Below are positions 26,493 to 35,405 of a stretch of 64,000 nucleotides of DNA, piece by piece; positions within the stretch are counted from its first letter, which is position 1, and every line of letters begins with the position of its first letter. The notes beneath the pieces are model-generated. The model ran no database searches, had not been told where the DNA came from, and was given only the letters and a program-made list of their open reading frames with translations. Position numbers and translations under genes: made by a program. Source of the stretch: Halomicronema sp. CCY15110 (lineage in GTDB: Bacteria > Cyanobacteriota > Cyanobacteriia > Phormidesmidales > Phormidesmidaceae); the NCBI RefSeq assembly GCF_016888165.1, contig NZ_JACSWC010000349.1, positions 1-64,000 of the forward strand, in the 5' to 3' direction.

Positions 26493-28526
26493 ATGATTAA
26501 GAAAGGTAAATTGACGCGAGGTAGGGCGGTGACTCAGTCCATCCAATCCCCCGATACATCAGCCATTACGAAAACTGAGAGCGAGATCGCTCATCCGGTT
26601 AGTGAGTCATCACCGCCTCAGCCCGTGCGATCGCGTCGTGACTTCGACCCTTTTGAAGAGCTGGACTATGACCCAGCCGGGATTAATGCCTACTACCAAA
26701 GCCGCTTCCCGAGCGTGGTGTCGCGAGTATTTGCCGTGCTGTGGCCGATGCTGTCATTCGCCCTAGGCGTGTGGCTGAATGGTCGTGGTGGGGGGACGTC
26801 TGAGGCCAACCAACGCCGCCAAGCTCAGCGGCTGCGCGAACTGCTGACTGATTTGGGGCCAGCGTACATCAAGATTGGGCAAGCCCTCTCCACTCGGCCA
26901 GATTTGGTGCCGCCCGTTTATTTGGATGAACTCACCCAACTGCAAGACCAGTTGCCCCCCTTTGCCAACGAAGTCGCGTTTCGATACATCGAAGAGGAAT
27001 TGGGGGCAGCGCCAGATGAAATTTACGACGACCTCTCGCCTAATCCGGTGGCAGCCGCCTCGTTAGGGCAGGTTTATAAGGGCCGCTTGAAAACGGGGGA
27101 AACCGTAGCCGTTAAGGTGCAGCGGCCCGGATTGGCCCAACGCATCACCCTCGACCTCTATATTCTGCGGAAGCTGGCCCGGTGGGCGACCGATAATATT
27201 TCGCAGATTCGCAGCGACCTCGTCGCCATCATGGATGAGTTTGGGGCGCGAATTTTTGAGGAAATGGATTACACCCACGAGGGGGAAAACGCCATTCGCT
27301 TTGCCGATTTGTATGGGCATTTACCCGACATTTACGTCCCCAAAATTTATCCGGAATACACCGCCCGCCGGGTCTTGACCATGGAGTGGATCGACGGCAC
27401 CAAGTTGACCAAGCTAAAGGAACTGGCCGAACAGGGGATCGACGCGACCCACTTGATTGATGTGGGGGTGCAATGTTCTCTCCGCCAACTTTTGGAGCAT
27501 GGCTTCTTTCACGCCGACCCTCATCCGGGCAATCTGCTAGCTATGGCCGATGGCAAGTTGGCCTACCTCGACTTTGGCATGATGAGCGAGGTCAAGCCCT
27601 ATCAGCGCTATGGCTTGATTGAAGCCGTAGTGCACATGGTGAATCGCGACTTTGAAGGGCTAGCAGGCGACTACATCAAGCTGGAGTTCTTGACGCCGGA
27701 TACGGATCTCAGCCCGATTATTCCGGCCTTGGCAGAGGTGTTTAACAATGCTTTGGGAGCCAGTGTGGCCGAGCTCAACTTTAAGAGCATTACGGATGAG
27801 TTTTCGGCGCTGATGTATGAGTACCCGTTCCGGGTGCCGGCTTACTATGCCTTGATTATTCGATCGCTGGTCACCCTCGAAGGCATTGCTATCAACGTAG
27901 ACCCCGAGTTCAAGGTATTGAGCAAAGCCTATCCCTATGTGGCGAAACGACTCTTGACCGATCCGTCGCCGGAGTTACGATCGTCCCTTTCTGACTTGCT
28001 ATTTCAAGACGGCGACTTCCGCTGGAATCGGTTAGAAAACCTGCTGCGCAATGCCAGCGATAGCGAAGATTACGATATGGAAAAGGTGCTCGACCAAACC
28101 CTTGAGTTTCTGTTTTCTGAACGGGGAGACTTTATTCGCGATCGCATCGCCGATGAAGTCGCCAAAGAACTGGATTATTTTGGCAATAATTTGGTGCAGA
28201 CCGTCCAGCAGAATATTCGTCAGCAACTTGGCTGGCAGCAGCCTCCAGCGAGTCAAGTCACCCTAGCGGCGCAGACCAATAGCGACGACAGCAATTTTGA
28301 TCGCATTCTGCGCATTGTGGATATTCTGCGCCAAAACGATGGCTTTGATGCGACCGTACTGGTGCGGCAGTTGCCCCAAGTTTTGACCAAACGCGAAACC
28401 CGTGACATGGGGCAACGCATTGTGGGCAATCTCACCCAGCGGGCGGCGGCTCGCTTTCTTCGCGATGTGCTGTTGGCCAATACGTCTGCTAAATCCCCTG
28501 AGGTCGTGCCTGCCGCCTATCGCTAG
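26493..28526 (+). CDS. AarF/ABC1/UbiB-family atypical kinase
   Basis: 677 residues. The N-terminal KxGQ-type motif of the family appears as KIGQALSTRPDLVP; the Ala-rich loop AAASLGQVYKG replaces the usual glycine loop; AVKVQRPG holds the catalytic Lys; HADPHPGNLL and LDFGMM are the catalytic and metal-binding loops. In bacteria UbiB proteins support quinone synthesis; in plastids and cyanobacteria relatives act on prenyl-lipid metabolism. A C-terminal extension of about 190 residues goes beyond the kinase core. Start: the ATG at 26493 overlaps a TACAAT box. The in-frame GTG at 26529 with GAGG upstream is an alternative, trimming 12 residues. Monocistronic. Confidence 0.93.
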   Translation: MIKKGKLTRGRAVTQSIQSPDTSAITKTESEIAHPVSESSPPQPVRSRRDFDPFEELDYDPAGINAYYQSRFPSVVSRVFAVLWPMLSFALGVWLNGRGGGTSEANQRRQAQRLRELLTDLGPAYIKIGQALSTRPDLVPPVYLDELTQLQDQLPPFANEVAFRYIEEELGAAPDEIYDDLSPNPVAAASLGQVYKGRLKTGETVAVKVQRPGLAQRITLDLYILRKLARWATDNISQIRSDLVAIMDEFGARIFEEMDYTHEGENAIRFADLYGHLPDIYVPKIYPEYTARRVLTMEWIDGTKLTKLKELAEQGIDATHLIDVGVQCSLRQLLEHGFFHADPHPGNLLAMADGKLAYLDFGMMSEVKPYQRYGLIEAVVHMVNRDFEGLAGDYIKLEFLTPDTDLSPIIPALAEVFNNALGASVAELNFKSITDEFSALMYEYPFRVPAYYALIIRSLVTLEGIAINVDPEFKVLSKAYPYVAKRLLTDPSPELRSSLSDLLFQDGDFRWNRLENLLRNASDSEDYDMEKVLDQTLEFLFSERGDFIRDRIADEVAKELDYFGNNLVQTVQQNIRQQLGWQQPPASQVTLAAQTNSDDSNFDRILRIVDILRQNDGFDATVLVRQLPQVLTKRETRDMGQRIVGNLTQRAAARFLRDVLLANTSAKSPEVVPAAYR

Positions 28527-28555
28527 ACGGTTACTTGATCATTTCAGTGCGATTC

Positions 28556-28656
28556 ATACCAAATCTTCTCGGTTACCCCCGATTGCCCAGGGCGAATGCC
28601 ATTCGCCCCTACGGTTTGTTTTTGGGAGTCGGGATTGTGTTGCCCGGATTTGGTAT
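28556..28656. mobile_element. MITE-like element, 101 bp
   Basis: Bounded by perfect 10-bp inverted repeats ATACCAAATC (28556-28565) and GATTTGGTAT (28647-28656), and containing an internal palindrome GGGCGAATG/CATTCGCCC. It has no coding capacity. This is the architecture of a non-autonomous transposable element. No clear target-site duplication is visible. Confidence 0.6.
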
Positions 28657-28683
28657 CACTCGAATTTGCTGTCGATATATGAC

Positions 28684-28714
28684 AGCCCTTGATGTCTGTT
28701 CAGCATCAAGGGCT
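28684..28714. repeat. Perfect 11-bp hairpin
   Basis: AGCCCTTGATG and CATCAAGGGCT flank a 9-base loop. No T-run follows on either strand, so it is a stable hairpin of unknown role between the UbiB-like and kinase genes, possibly a 3'-end structure. Confidence 0.55.
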
Positions 28715-28833
28715 GCTAGTTAAGGGACTGCTTTGGCAGGGCTATGGCGGTCAAGAATCTAGGGCGCGTCATCAATGAATTCCAGAGACCTGGTGGGATC
28801 AGCATTACCGCGCCCGCACTCCTGAAATAAACG

Positions 28834-28888
28834 AGGGCCTGTCGTCCTTTTGCCGCAAGGCTTTGATGACTAAATGATGACAGGCCCT
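28834..28888 (-). terminator. Possible terminator of the kinase gene
   Basis: AGGGCCTGTC (28834-28843) pairs with GACAGGCCCT (28879-28888) across a 35-base loop that itself has short pairing. On the minus strand it follows the kinase stop by about 60 bases and is followed by CGTTTATTTC. A 12-base direct repeat CTAGAACATGAA (28887-28898 and 28901-28912) abuts it. Confidence 0.5.
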
Positions 28889-28945
28889 AGAACATGAAAT
28901 CTAGAACATGAATGGGAAAGCCGGAGCTGCTGCGCCGCCGGAAAA

Positions 28946-31309
28946 TTACTTGACGCGACTGTCTTGTTCGGTATCGGCGGCCCAGTCAGTCGGCAAGTAA
29001 CCCGTCGGCTCGTCCCAGCAGTCTTCGTCATCCTCGGTGCCTTGCGGACTCATTTCTAGAGGTATGGAGTTGCGGATGAGGGCGGTGTCGGGCAGGGTGA
29101 CCGGAATCTCGCGCAGGGCGGCCAATACTGCTGTGGCCGATTCGTAGCGCTGGGAAAAGTCGTAGCACACCATCTTGCTAATCACTGCTGCCAGGGTGGG
29201 ATGCAGCTCGGGAACGCAGTACTGCCAGATCACATTGCCGCGATCGTCGTATTGCAGCTTGTAGGGCGAAATGCCGATCAGCGCTTCGATCGCCGTAATC
29301 CCGATCGCGTACAAGTCACTGCTAAAGCGCGGCATCCCAGCGGACTGCTCACTGGGCATGTAGCCCTTCGTGCCGATGCCAATGGTAGAGGTGACGTGGG
29401 GTTCCGTTTCCGCCAGTTGTTGGGGCAGTTCTTTGACCGAGCCAAAATCAATCAGCACCAGCCGACCATCCCCCGCCCGTCGAATTAAGTTGGACGGTTT
29501 AATATCGCGGTGAATGACGCCTTGCTGATGCACAAATTCCACCACGGGCAAAATATCTAGCAAAAAGTTCATGACCCAGGCGGCTGATTTCGGGTGTCGC
29601 GAGCTGAGTTCATCTTTCAGCATGTTGCCCTCGATTAACTCTTCCACCAGGTAGAAAGACACGCCGGTTTGAAAGTGGGCCAGCAGGCGGGGAATTTGAT
29701 TGTGGTGGCCTAGGCGTTCCAGGGTTTGGGCTTCGGCCACAAACAGCCGATGGGCTAACTGATGGGACTTGGGATCATCGCTGAGAATGCGGAGTCGTTT
29801 GACCACGCAGAGGGGATGGCCAGGCCGCTGGGTATCGGCGGCGGTGTAGGTTTCGCTGAAGCCCCCTGCACCGAGGACGGCTTGTACCTGATAGCGAGCG
29901 GCCAAGATGGTGCCGACGACTTCGGCTTGGCGGGCTTCTAATAAATCTTGGAAGTCTTCTTCCTGGCTGATGATTTCTTGCACGATGGGGGACGTGGCAT
30001 ATTGCGCCAGGGTTTGGCGGAACCGCTGCTTGCGCATCTGCTCACTCATGAGGCTGGCGACGCTGTAACAACCGCCCGTGGTGACCAACGCGAGGGTGAC
30101 GCTCGCAATGGGCAAAAAGACGCCAAATCCAGCGAAGCTCACGAAGCTAATGAGCAGCCAGCCCGCTCCGGCGATCGCCGTCCACATCACGCGATAGAGG
30201 GTGCGATCGCGGCGCACCAGCAGGAGCAACAATCCCGTTCCCGCCACGAGGGTAAAAGCGGCTCGCCCCCATGGGTTCGGCACCAGGGTCTGAATGGCCG
30301 ATCCCGCTTGTAGAGTGGCAATATCGTTCGCCAAAATTTCGACGCCGGGCATCTTCAGCGGATAACCAGCGCTCTGGGCAAAGGGCACATTATGAAAATC
30401 TTGATGCACCTCCGAGGTGGTGCCGATCAGCACAATTTTGTCCTGCAAGGCGGCCCCGGAGTCCAGGTAATTTTCCCAAGGATCGCGATCCAACACATAC
30501 CAGAAGGGAATGTGCGTGAAGGTGTTGACCGGGCCGTGAAACTGGATGCCCTTGCCCCGATCGGCGGGCCAGGATACTTGGGCCGCCGCCAAGGTCGCTT
30601 CGGCAAAACTCTGCTGGGCGGCTAAGGGGGCAGCCGAGTCATCCCCGAAGGTTTCGACGAGCGGCGATCGCGCGAGCTCCTCAAAGTACGTATGTCCCTG
30701 GCGATGAATCCGGCCATCCGCTTCCAGGGGAAAGTTGATATTGCCCAGGTGAATGCCCGTCTGCTGAAACTTGGCGAGGGGCAGTGTGGGCTGGAACGTC
30801 ATCCCCTGCCGCGTCTGATTTTCGCCATAAACCATGGCAAGGGTGACGCGATCGCCATACTGCTCTAGCACCTGAGTGAGGCGATCGTCATCCGCCGGCC
30901 CGTAGGCGCTGTCCGTCGCCAAAATGATGTCGAGCGATACCGCTTTGGCCCCCGCTGCCAATAGGCGCTCAATGACGATCGCATACGCCTCTCGCTGCCA
31001 GGGCCACTGTTGGATCGGCTCTAGGTCGGCATACTGCACCGGATCGCTCCGATAATGCTCGACCTGGGACAACGACTCATTATCAATCGCCAAAATCACA
31101 ATATCGTCAGGGGCCGCCCGTGGCCCCCGCAGTTCAAAAAACAGCGTTTGGATTTCCCGCTCCCACTGGACCAGTAGCGGGCTATTGATTGCTGTGAATA
31201 GAGCCGCTAGCGACAAACAGCCGCCAGCCAATAAAGTTTGCCAACGAAGGTAAAAGGGCCGAGCGCTGGCCTGCGTTTTGGACTGAGTAACCGTTGCCGA
31301 ATGAGTCAT
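28946..31309 (-). CDS. CHASE2-domain serine/threonine protein kinase
   Basis: 787 residues. One N-terminal membrane helix (about 24-45) anchors an extracytoplasmic CHASE2 sensor domain (about 55-330; FFELRGPRAAPDDIVILAIDNES is its typical opening). Two to three membrane helices follow (about 348-425), then a cytoplasmic Hanks-type kinase domain (about 465-740) with LGAGGFSETY, VVKR, the catalytic HRDIKPSN (about 598), DFGSVKE and the GTKGYMPSEQ activation segment. The acidic C-terminal tail is short. It phosphorylates protein Ser/Thr in response to an external cue that cannot be read from the sequence. Divergent from the amidohydrolase gene. Confidence 0.94.
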   Translation of the reverse strand: MTHSATVTQSKTQASARPFYLRWQTLLAGGCLSLAALFTAINSPLLVQWEREIQTLFFELRGPRAAPDDIVILAIDNESLSQVEHYRSDPVQYADLEPIQQWPWQREAYAIVIERLLAAGAKAVSLDIILATDSAYGPADDDRLTQVLEQYGDRVTLAMVYGENQTRQGMTFQPTLPLAKFQQTGIHLGNINFPLEADGRIHRQGHTYFEELARSPLVETFGDDSAAPLAAQQSFAEATLAAAQVSWPADRGKGIQFHGPVNTFTHIPFWYVLDRDPWENYLDSGAALQDKIVLIGTTSEVHQDFHNVPFAQSAGYPLKMPGVEILANDIATLQAGSAIQTLVPNPWGRAAFTLVAGTGLLLLLVRRDRTLYRVMWTAIAGAGWLLISFVSFAGFGVFLPIASVTLALVTTGGCYSVASLMSEQMRKQRFRQTLAQYATSPIVQEIISQEEDFQDLLEARQAEVVGTILAARYQVQAVLGAGGFSETYTAADTQRPGHPLCVVKRLRILSDDPKSHQLAHRLFVAEAQTLERLGHHNQIPRLLAHFQTGVSFYLVEELIEGNMLKDELSSRHPKSAAWVMNFLLDILPVVEFVHQQGVIHRDIKPSNLIRRAGDGRLVLIDFGSVKELPQQLAETEPHVTSTIGIGTKGYMPSEQSAGMPRFSSDLYAIGITAIEALIGISPYKLQYDDRGNVIWQYCVPELHPTLAAVISKMVCYDFSQRYESATAVLAALREIPVTLPDTALIRNSIPLEMSPQGTEDDEDCWDEPTGYLPTDWAADTEQDSRVK

Positions 31310-31677
31310 AAAGAATTGTTATCCGAGGGCGGCTGCGCTGAAAGGTAGATGCTGATCGACCCCCCTTGACGACATGTCTGCAAGCTGTGAGGGCTAGCGG
31401 TCAGGAGTAAATCACCGTTATGGGCGCGGCATTCGACGATTGACTGCTGTTGGCCCGGTATGTTGCAGAAACGCTGTTTCAAATTGTACGCGCTTCCCTT
31501 TCTCGGCATCAGCGATGGGCAATTTTGATCACCGACTAGCAACCCGGTACAGAGGGCTCAACGCCCTGCTGCGCGACGCAGGTATGCTGGGCAGGGTGAT
31601 GGATGGCGATGCCCCAATGGGATTATCGTTCACCGATGTGGGCCAACCATCGCCGACCGGTGAAGGAAGATGGCGTA
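31310..31677. other. Divergent intergenic region
   Basis: About 370 bases between the kinase and amidohydrolase genes. The last part is an open frame continuous with the amidohydrolase, but AAGGA at 31663-31667 places the true start at 31678. Otherwise nothing recognised. Confidence 0.4.
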
Positions 31678-32922
31678 ATGATGGATTGTGTAATTGAAAA
31701 TGCCGCACTCGTCGGGCGGCCTGGGCGGTGGGCGATCGCTCTGCAAGATGGCCACATCGCCGATGTGCAACCAACGATGCGTGCCCCTGCCCAGACGATA
31801 ATTAACGCGGCAGGCCACTTACTGATTCCGGGCTTAGTGGACGGCCACATCCATTTAGACAAGGCGTTTTTGCTGCAACAAGCGCCCGCCCAAGTTGGGG
31901 ACTTTGCCGAGGCGTTAGCGACCACGTTGCAATTAAAGCAGCAGTACACCATTGAGGACATTCAAGAGCGATCGCGCACGGTGCTAGAGCGGGCGATCGC
32001 CTTTGGCATTACGGCGATGCGCAGTCACGTCGAGGTCGATCCAATTTTAGGGCTCAAGTCGATGGAGGCGCTGCTGCCCCTGAAACGGGAGTATGCAACG
32101 GGCATCACGCTGCAACTGGCCGTGTTCGCCCAAGAGGGTATTACGAATCAACCGGGGACTGAAAAGTTGCTGCGACAGGCCATGGCGATGGGGGGCGATG
32201 TGATTGGGTCAGCGCCCTATGTGGATCCTGATCCTCAGCGGAATATTGCGATCATCTTTGACATCGCCGAGGAATTTGACTGTGACGTTGACTTTCATCT
32301 CGATTTTTTAGACAACGACGACCCCTTGCAGTTGCCCCTGGTCGTGGCGGAAACGCAAAAGCGCCAGTGGCAGGGTCGCGTTTGCCTCGGGCATATGACC
32401 AAGCTGGCGGGGCTGTCGCCAGAGCAGTTGCAAGCGATCGCGGCTGATCTCCAATCTGCTGGAATTTCGATACTGGCCTTACCCGCCTCGGATCTCTACA
32501 TGATGTCGCGCCAAGACACCTACAATGTCCGGCGTGGCGTGGCTCCCCTGCATCAGCTAGCGGATTGGGGGGTGACCGTCGGCACCGCGACCAACAATAT
32601 TCAAAATCTGTTTACGCCGTTTGGCGATGGCGATGTGCTCAAAATTGCGACCCTGCTGGCGAACGTGTTGCAATTGGGCACCTCGGCGCAGCATGAGTTT
32701 TGCCTCGACCTGGTGACGCGCCAAGGGGCGAAAGCGATCGGGATTGACAACTATGGAGTGGAGCCAGGGTGTGCGGCGGATTTGGTACTGCTGGGAGTGA
32801 ATTCGGCTTCGGCAGCGATCGCCACCGCCACCCCCCATCGCACCGTCTTTAAAGCAGGCAAACTCGTAGCTCAAACCCAGCTCCAGTCTCAGACTTTCTG
32901 GGAAGCGGTCGCCACCGGATAG
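31678..32922 (+). CDS. Amidohydrolase, cytosine-deaminase-like
   Basis: 414 residues from the ATG at 31678, chosen because AAGGA lies ten bases upstream and the family starts near MDCVIENAALV. A longer frame begins at 31603. The TIM-barrel metal site includes HIHLDK (57-62), a FHLDF strand-5 motif and the LGHMTKL strand-6 His. Relatives include cytosine deaminase and the AtzC-type aminohydrolases. Where cytosine deaminase has its metal-binding Asp, this protein reads GTATNNIQNLFTPFGDGD, so the substrate is uncertain. Convergent with rnc, 15 bases apart. Confidence 0.82.
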   Translation: MMDCVIENAALVGRPGRWAIALQDGHIADVQPTMRAPAQTIINAAGHLLIPGLVDGHIHLDKAFLLQQAPAQVGDFAEALATTLQLKQQYTIEDIQERSRTVLERAIAFGITAMRSHVEVDPILGLKSMEALLPLKREYATGITLQLAVFAQEGITNQPGTEKLLRQAMAMGGDVIGSAPYVDPDPQRNIAIIFDIAEEFDCDVDFHLDFLDNDDPLQLPLVVAETQKRQWQGRVCLGHMTKLAGLSPEQLQAIAADLQSAGISILALPASDLYMMSRQDTYNVRRGVAPLHQLADWGVTVGTATNNIQNLFTPFGDGDVLKIATLLANVLQLGTSAQHEFCLDLVTRQGAKAIGIDNYGVEPGCAADLVLLGVNSASAAIATATPHRTVFKAGKLVAQTQLQSQTFWEAVATG

Positions 32923-32937
32923 GCTCCGTTGCATGAG

Positions 32938-33609
32938 TTACAGCAATCTGAGCTGCTGCAAGGCGTCTCGTGCTGCGGCCTTCTGGGCATCCTGTTTGCT
33001 GCGTCCCTGCCCGCGACCGTAGGGTTCACTGGCAATGCGCACGATCGCCGTGAACTCTTTGGCGTGATCTGGCCCGGACTCACTCACAATCTCATAGGTG
33101 GGGATGACGCCCGATCGCCCCAGCGACCATTCCTGGAGCGTGCTTTTTTCGTTGATATTGCGGGTGGGGTCGGTGAAGTCATCGACCACCGCCTCAAACA
33201 GCGGAAAGACAAACTCACGCACGGGGGCAATTTGCGATCGCTGATCCAAAAAGTACGCCCCGATCAAAGCCTCAAAGGCGCTGCTGAGTAGACGGGCATT
33301 GGTGCGACCATCGCTGCCTTCGACCCCTTTACCCAACCGGATGTGGGTTTGCAGCGAGAGTTGCTGGGCAAACTTACCGAGCTGCGTCGCATCTACCAGC
33401 GAGGCCCGTAGCGGCGTCAGCTCGCCTTCGGGCTTATCGGGATACCGGGCAAACAAAAATTCGCCACACAAAAACGTCAGGATCGCATCGCCCAGAAACT
33501 CCAACCGTTCGTTGTCCCCACCCGCATCGGGATGTTCCCGCGCATAGGACTTGTGGGTCATCGCCTGGATAAACAGCGCCGCATTGTGAAACGAGGGCAG
33601 ACTCGCCAT
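32938..33609 (-). CDS. rnc: Ribonuclease III
   Basis: Double-strand-specific endoribonuclease for rRNA and mRNA processing. The signature NERLEFLGDAIL is at about 33-44 and the second catalytic Glu lies in SSAFEALIGAYFLD. The C-terminal dsRNA-binding domain (about 155-223) ends QGRSKQDAQKAAARDALQQL. The start at ATG 33609 is supported by AGGA eight bases upstream. A start at 33633 would overlap the upstream Uma2 gene by 14 bases. The Uma2 stop lies within the leader, so the two are probably co-transcribed and translationally close. Confidence 0.95.
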   Translation of the reverse strand: MASLPSFHNAALFIQAMTHKSYAREHPDAGGDNERLEFLGDAILTFLCGEFLFARYPDKPEGELTPLRASLVDATQLGKFAQQLSLQTHIRLGKGVEGSDGRTNARLLSSAFEALIGAYFLDQRSQIAPVREFVFPLFEAVVDDFTDPTRNINEKSTLQEWSLGRSGVIPTYEIVSESGPDHAKEFTAIVRIASEPYGRGQGRSKQDAQKAAARDALQQLRLL

Positions 33610-33619
33610 GGCCGGTTTC

Positions 33620-34429
33620 CTAGTCCACTTCATCCGGATCTACACCGAGCGATCGCAATCGTTCCGCCAACCGCTCGGCCCTTTGCTGAGCAGTTTCCGT
33701 ATCCGTCCAAAACCAATTGCCCGAGCGATCGCACCAGCGTAACCAGTGACTCGGAATGCCTTCAAAAAGACCCTGCCAGATGCCTAAACCAATGCCTAAA
33801 TCGGGCAGCCAAATACGGGGATTTTCAGGCTGCAACGCCTGTTCTTGAAAGCGCCCCGACTGGAGCTGAAAGTAGCGCAGCCGTTGAGTGTAGCGGCTGT
33901 AGACAATGTAATGCTTGACGCCCAAGTACTGTTCATACACTTCGACCTTGCTGGGTGGCGTATTGACGGGAGCTAATGGGGGCGGAAATTGATCCGCGCG
34001 GGGATCGACCACGCGATCGCCCGCTCCATAAAATCGGCCCAGGTCTTCCCGCTCCGTTTTGGGCGACAAAAACTCCACCACCACATGGGGCGGTTGCTGT
34101 TCTTGCCAGACCACATAACTCATCCGCAAGTCATCACCGTTGTATAAACGGGGGACATTGAGCGCCAAAAACCAATCGGGACGCTTATGCCAGAGGACGT
34201 GGTTGGGGTCGTAGTAAACGTTTAGGTCAGTGCCGGTAAACCAGTCATCCCGACTGTATGCGGCCAATCTTAAAGTGCGGCTCAGCAACTGCGGCTGCAA
34301 ATCGTGGAATTCGTCCGGCAAGCCTGGCTCCTCAGGAAATTCGCTGGGCAAGTCATACATGGTCGGCAACGTCTCGCGGGGCGGGGCAGACGCTAACGCA
34401 GGGATGAAGGAGTCTTGTACAGAACCCAT
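33620..34429 (-). CDS. Uma2 (DUF820)-family putative endonuclease
   Basis: 269 residues. The core follows the restriction-endonuclease-like fold of Uma2 proteins: KRPDWFLAL (Asp85) and PHVVVEFLSPKT (Glu119) are the expected active-site region, followed by the YIVYSRYTQRLRYFQLQSG strands. The C-terminal TAQQRAERLAERLRSLG is a short coiled coil common in the family. Uma2 genes are greatly expanded in cyanobacteria; no physiological substrate is established. Located immediately upstream of rnc on the same strand. Confidence 0.87.
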   Translation of the reverse strand: MGSVQDSFIPALASAPPRETLPTMYDLPSEFPEEPGLPDEFHDLQPQLLSRTLRLAAYSRDDWFTGTDLNVYYDPNHVLWHKRPDWFLALNVPRLYNGDDLRMSYVVWQEQQPPHVVVEFLSPKTEREDLGRFYGAGDRVVDPRADQFPPPLAPVNTPPSKVEVYEQYLGVKHYIVYSRYTQRLRYFQLQSGRFQEQALQPENPRIWLPDLGIGLGIWQGLFEGIPSHWLRWCDRSGNWFWTDTETAQQRAERLAERLRSLGVDPDEVD

Positions 34430-34500
34430 GGGCAGCTGGTCTTAGCAGTGACGTTTCTAGTGTAAGTGGCGAGCACTGGTGTCGGGGCGATCGCCCCGAT

Positions 34501-35118
34501 TTAGACGGAGGCTCTGGCCTCGGATAGCGCCGAGTTCAGCATCAATTTCGCCATGGCCTCAATATAGTTTTCTTTGCTGAGGGGCATGATGTCGTGCCCT
34601 TGCAAAATATATTGGGTCAGGCACATGTAAACGGCAGACCCGAGAATGATTTGGGCGATCGCTTGGGAGTCGGCAAAGCCAAATTCGGGATGCTGCTCTA
34701 GGTAATCTTGCATCTGTTGCAAACCGGGCCGCACCAGATAGGTCACAAAGGTGCGCGCCAGTTCGGGAAAGCGCCCCGACTCGCCAATGACGAGCCGTAC
34801 AAAGTCTTGATAGTCGTGATCATCCGCGATCGTGTTGACCATGGAAGCCAGCAACCGGGGCAACGACTCTTCCGGTGGCCCACTTAAGATTTCCGCATTG
34901 AATTTGATTTGAAACCGTTCCCGCGCGATCTTTTGCACCAGCGCTCGAAACAAGCCTTCTTTATCTTGAAAATGGTTGTATACCGTGGGCTTGGAGACGC
35001 CAGCGGTGGCGGCTACGCGATCCATACTCGTGCCCGCATACCCATGCGCCAAGAACTCCTGGAGCGCCCCGTTCAAAATTTGGGTCGCTTTATCGGTCTT
35101 ATTCACAGTAACGGTCAT
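34501..35118 (-). CDS. TetR/AcrR-family transcriptional regulator
   Basis: 205 residues. The N-terminal helix-turn-helix (about 10-55) reads TSMDRVAATAGVSKPTVYNHFQDKEGLF, diagnostic of TetR proteins. The C-terminal ligand-binding part is helical (residues 60-200). It probably represses genes under a small-molecule signal. Candidate targets are itself and neighbouring genes; the closest upstream gene is the solute-binding lipoprotein. A specific operator is not evident. Confidence 0.93.
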   Translation of the reverse strand: MTVTVNKTDKATQILNGALQEFLAHGYAGTSMDRVAATAGVSKPTVYNHFQDKEGLFRALVQKIARERFQIKFNAEILSGPPEESLPRLLASMVNTIADDHDYQDFVRLVIGESGRFPELARTFVTYLVRPGLQQMQDYLEQHPEFGFADSQAIAQIILGSAVYMCLTQYILQGHDIMPLSKENYIEAMAKLMLNSALSEARASV

Positions 35119-35369
35119 GGTTGAGCAAGCATCTGGTAATTGGCGGTGAGAACAACTTGCCTCGCGATCGCGAACAGGTTGACTTCATCCATACACGATA
35201 GCGAACCTTGGTATCGTCAGTTGTTGTTTATTCACACAAGCGCTCACTGCTGAAGCCAGGAAAAACCCATCTAGTCCATCCGGACTTATTGGCCCATTCG
35301 CCTGACGTCGCCGCAGCGACAGCGTCAAAGCGGTGACGACGGCTTTGGCATAGTATGTGACCCGAGAGA

Positions 35370-35397
35370 GCATTGGCGATCGTGCGATCGCCAATGC
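35370..35397. repeat. Perfect 13-bp inverted repeat containing CGATCG
   Basis: GCATTGGCGATCG and its exact complement are separated by two bases, eight bases downstream of the solute-binding-protein stop codon. No T-run follows on the minus strand. It could stabilise the 3' end of that transcript or bind a regulator such as the nearby TetR protein. Confidence 0.55.
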
Positions 35398-35405
35398 CCC
35401 CAGCA

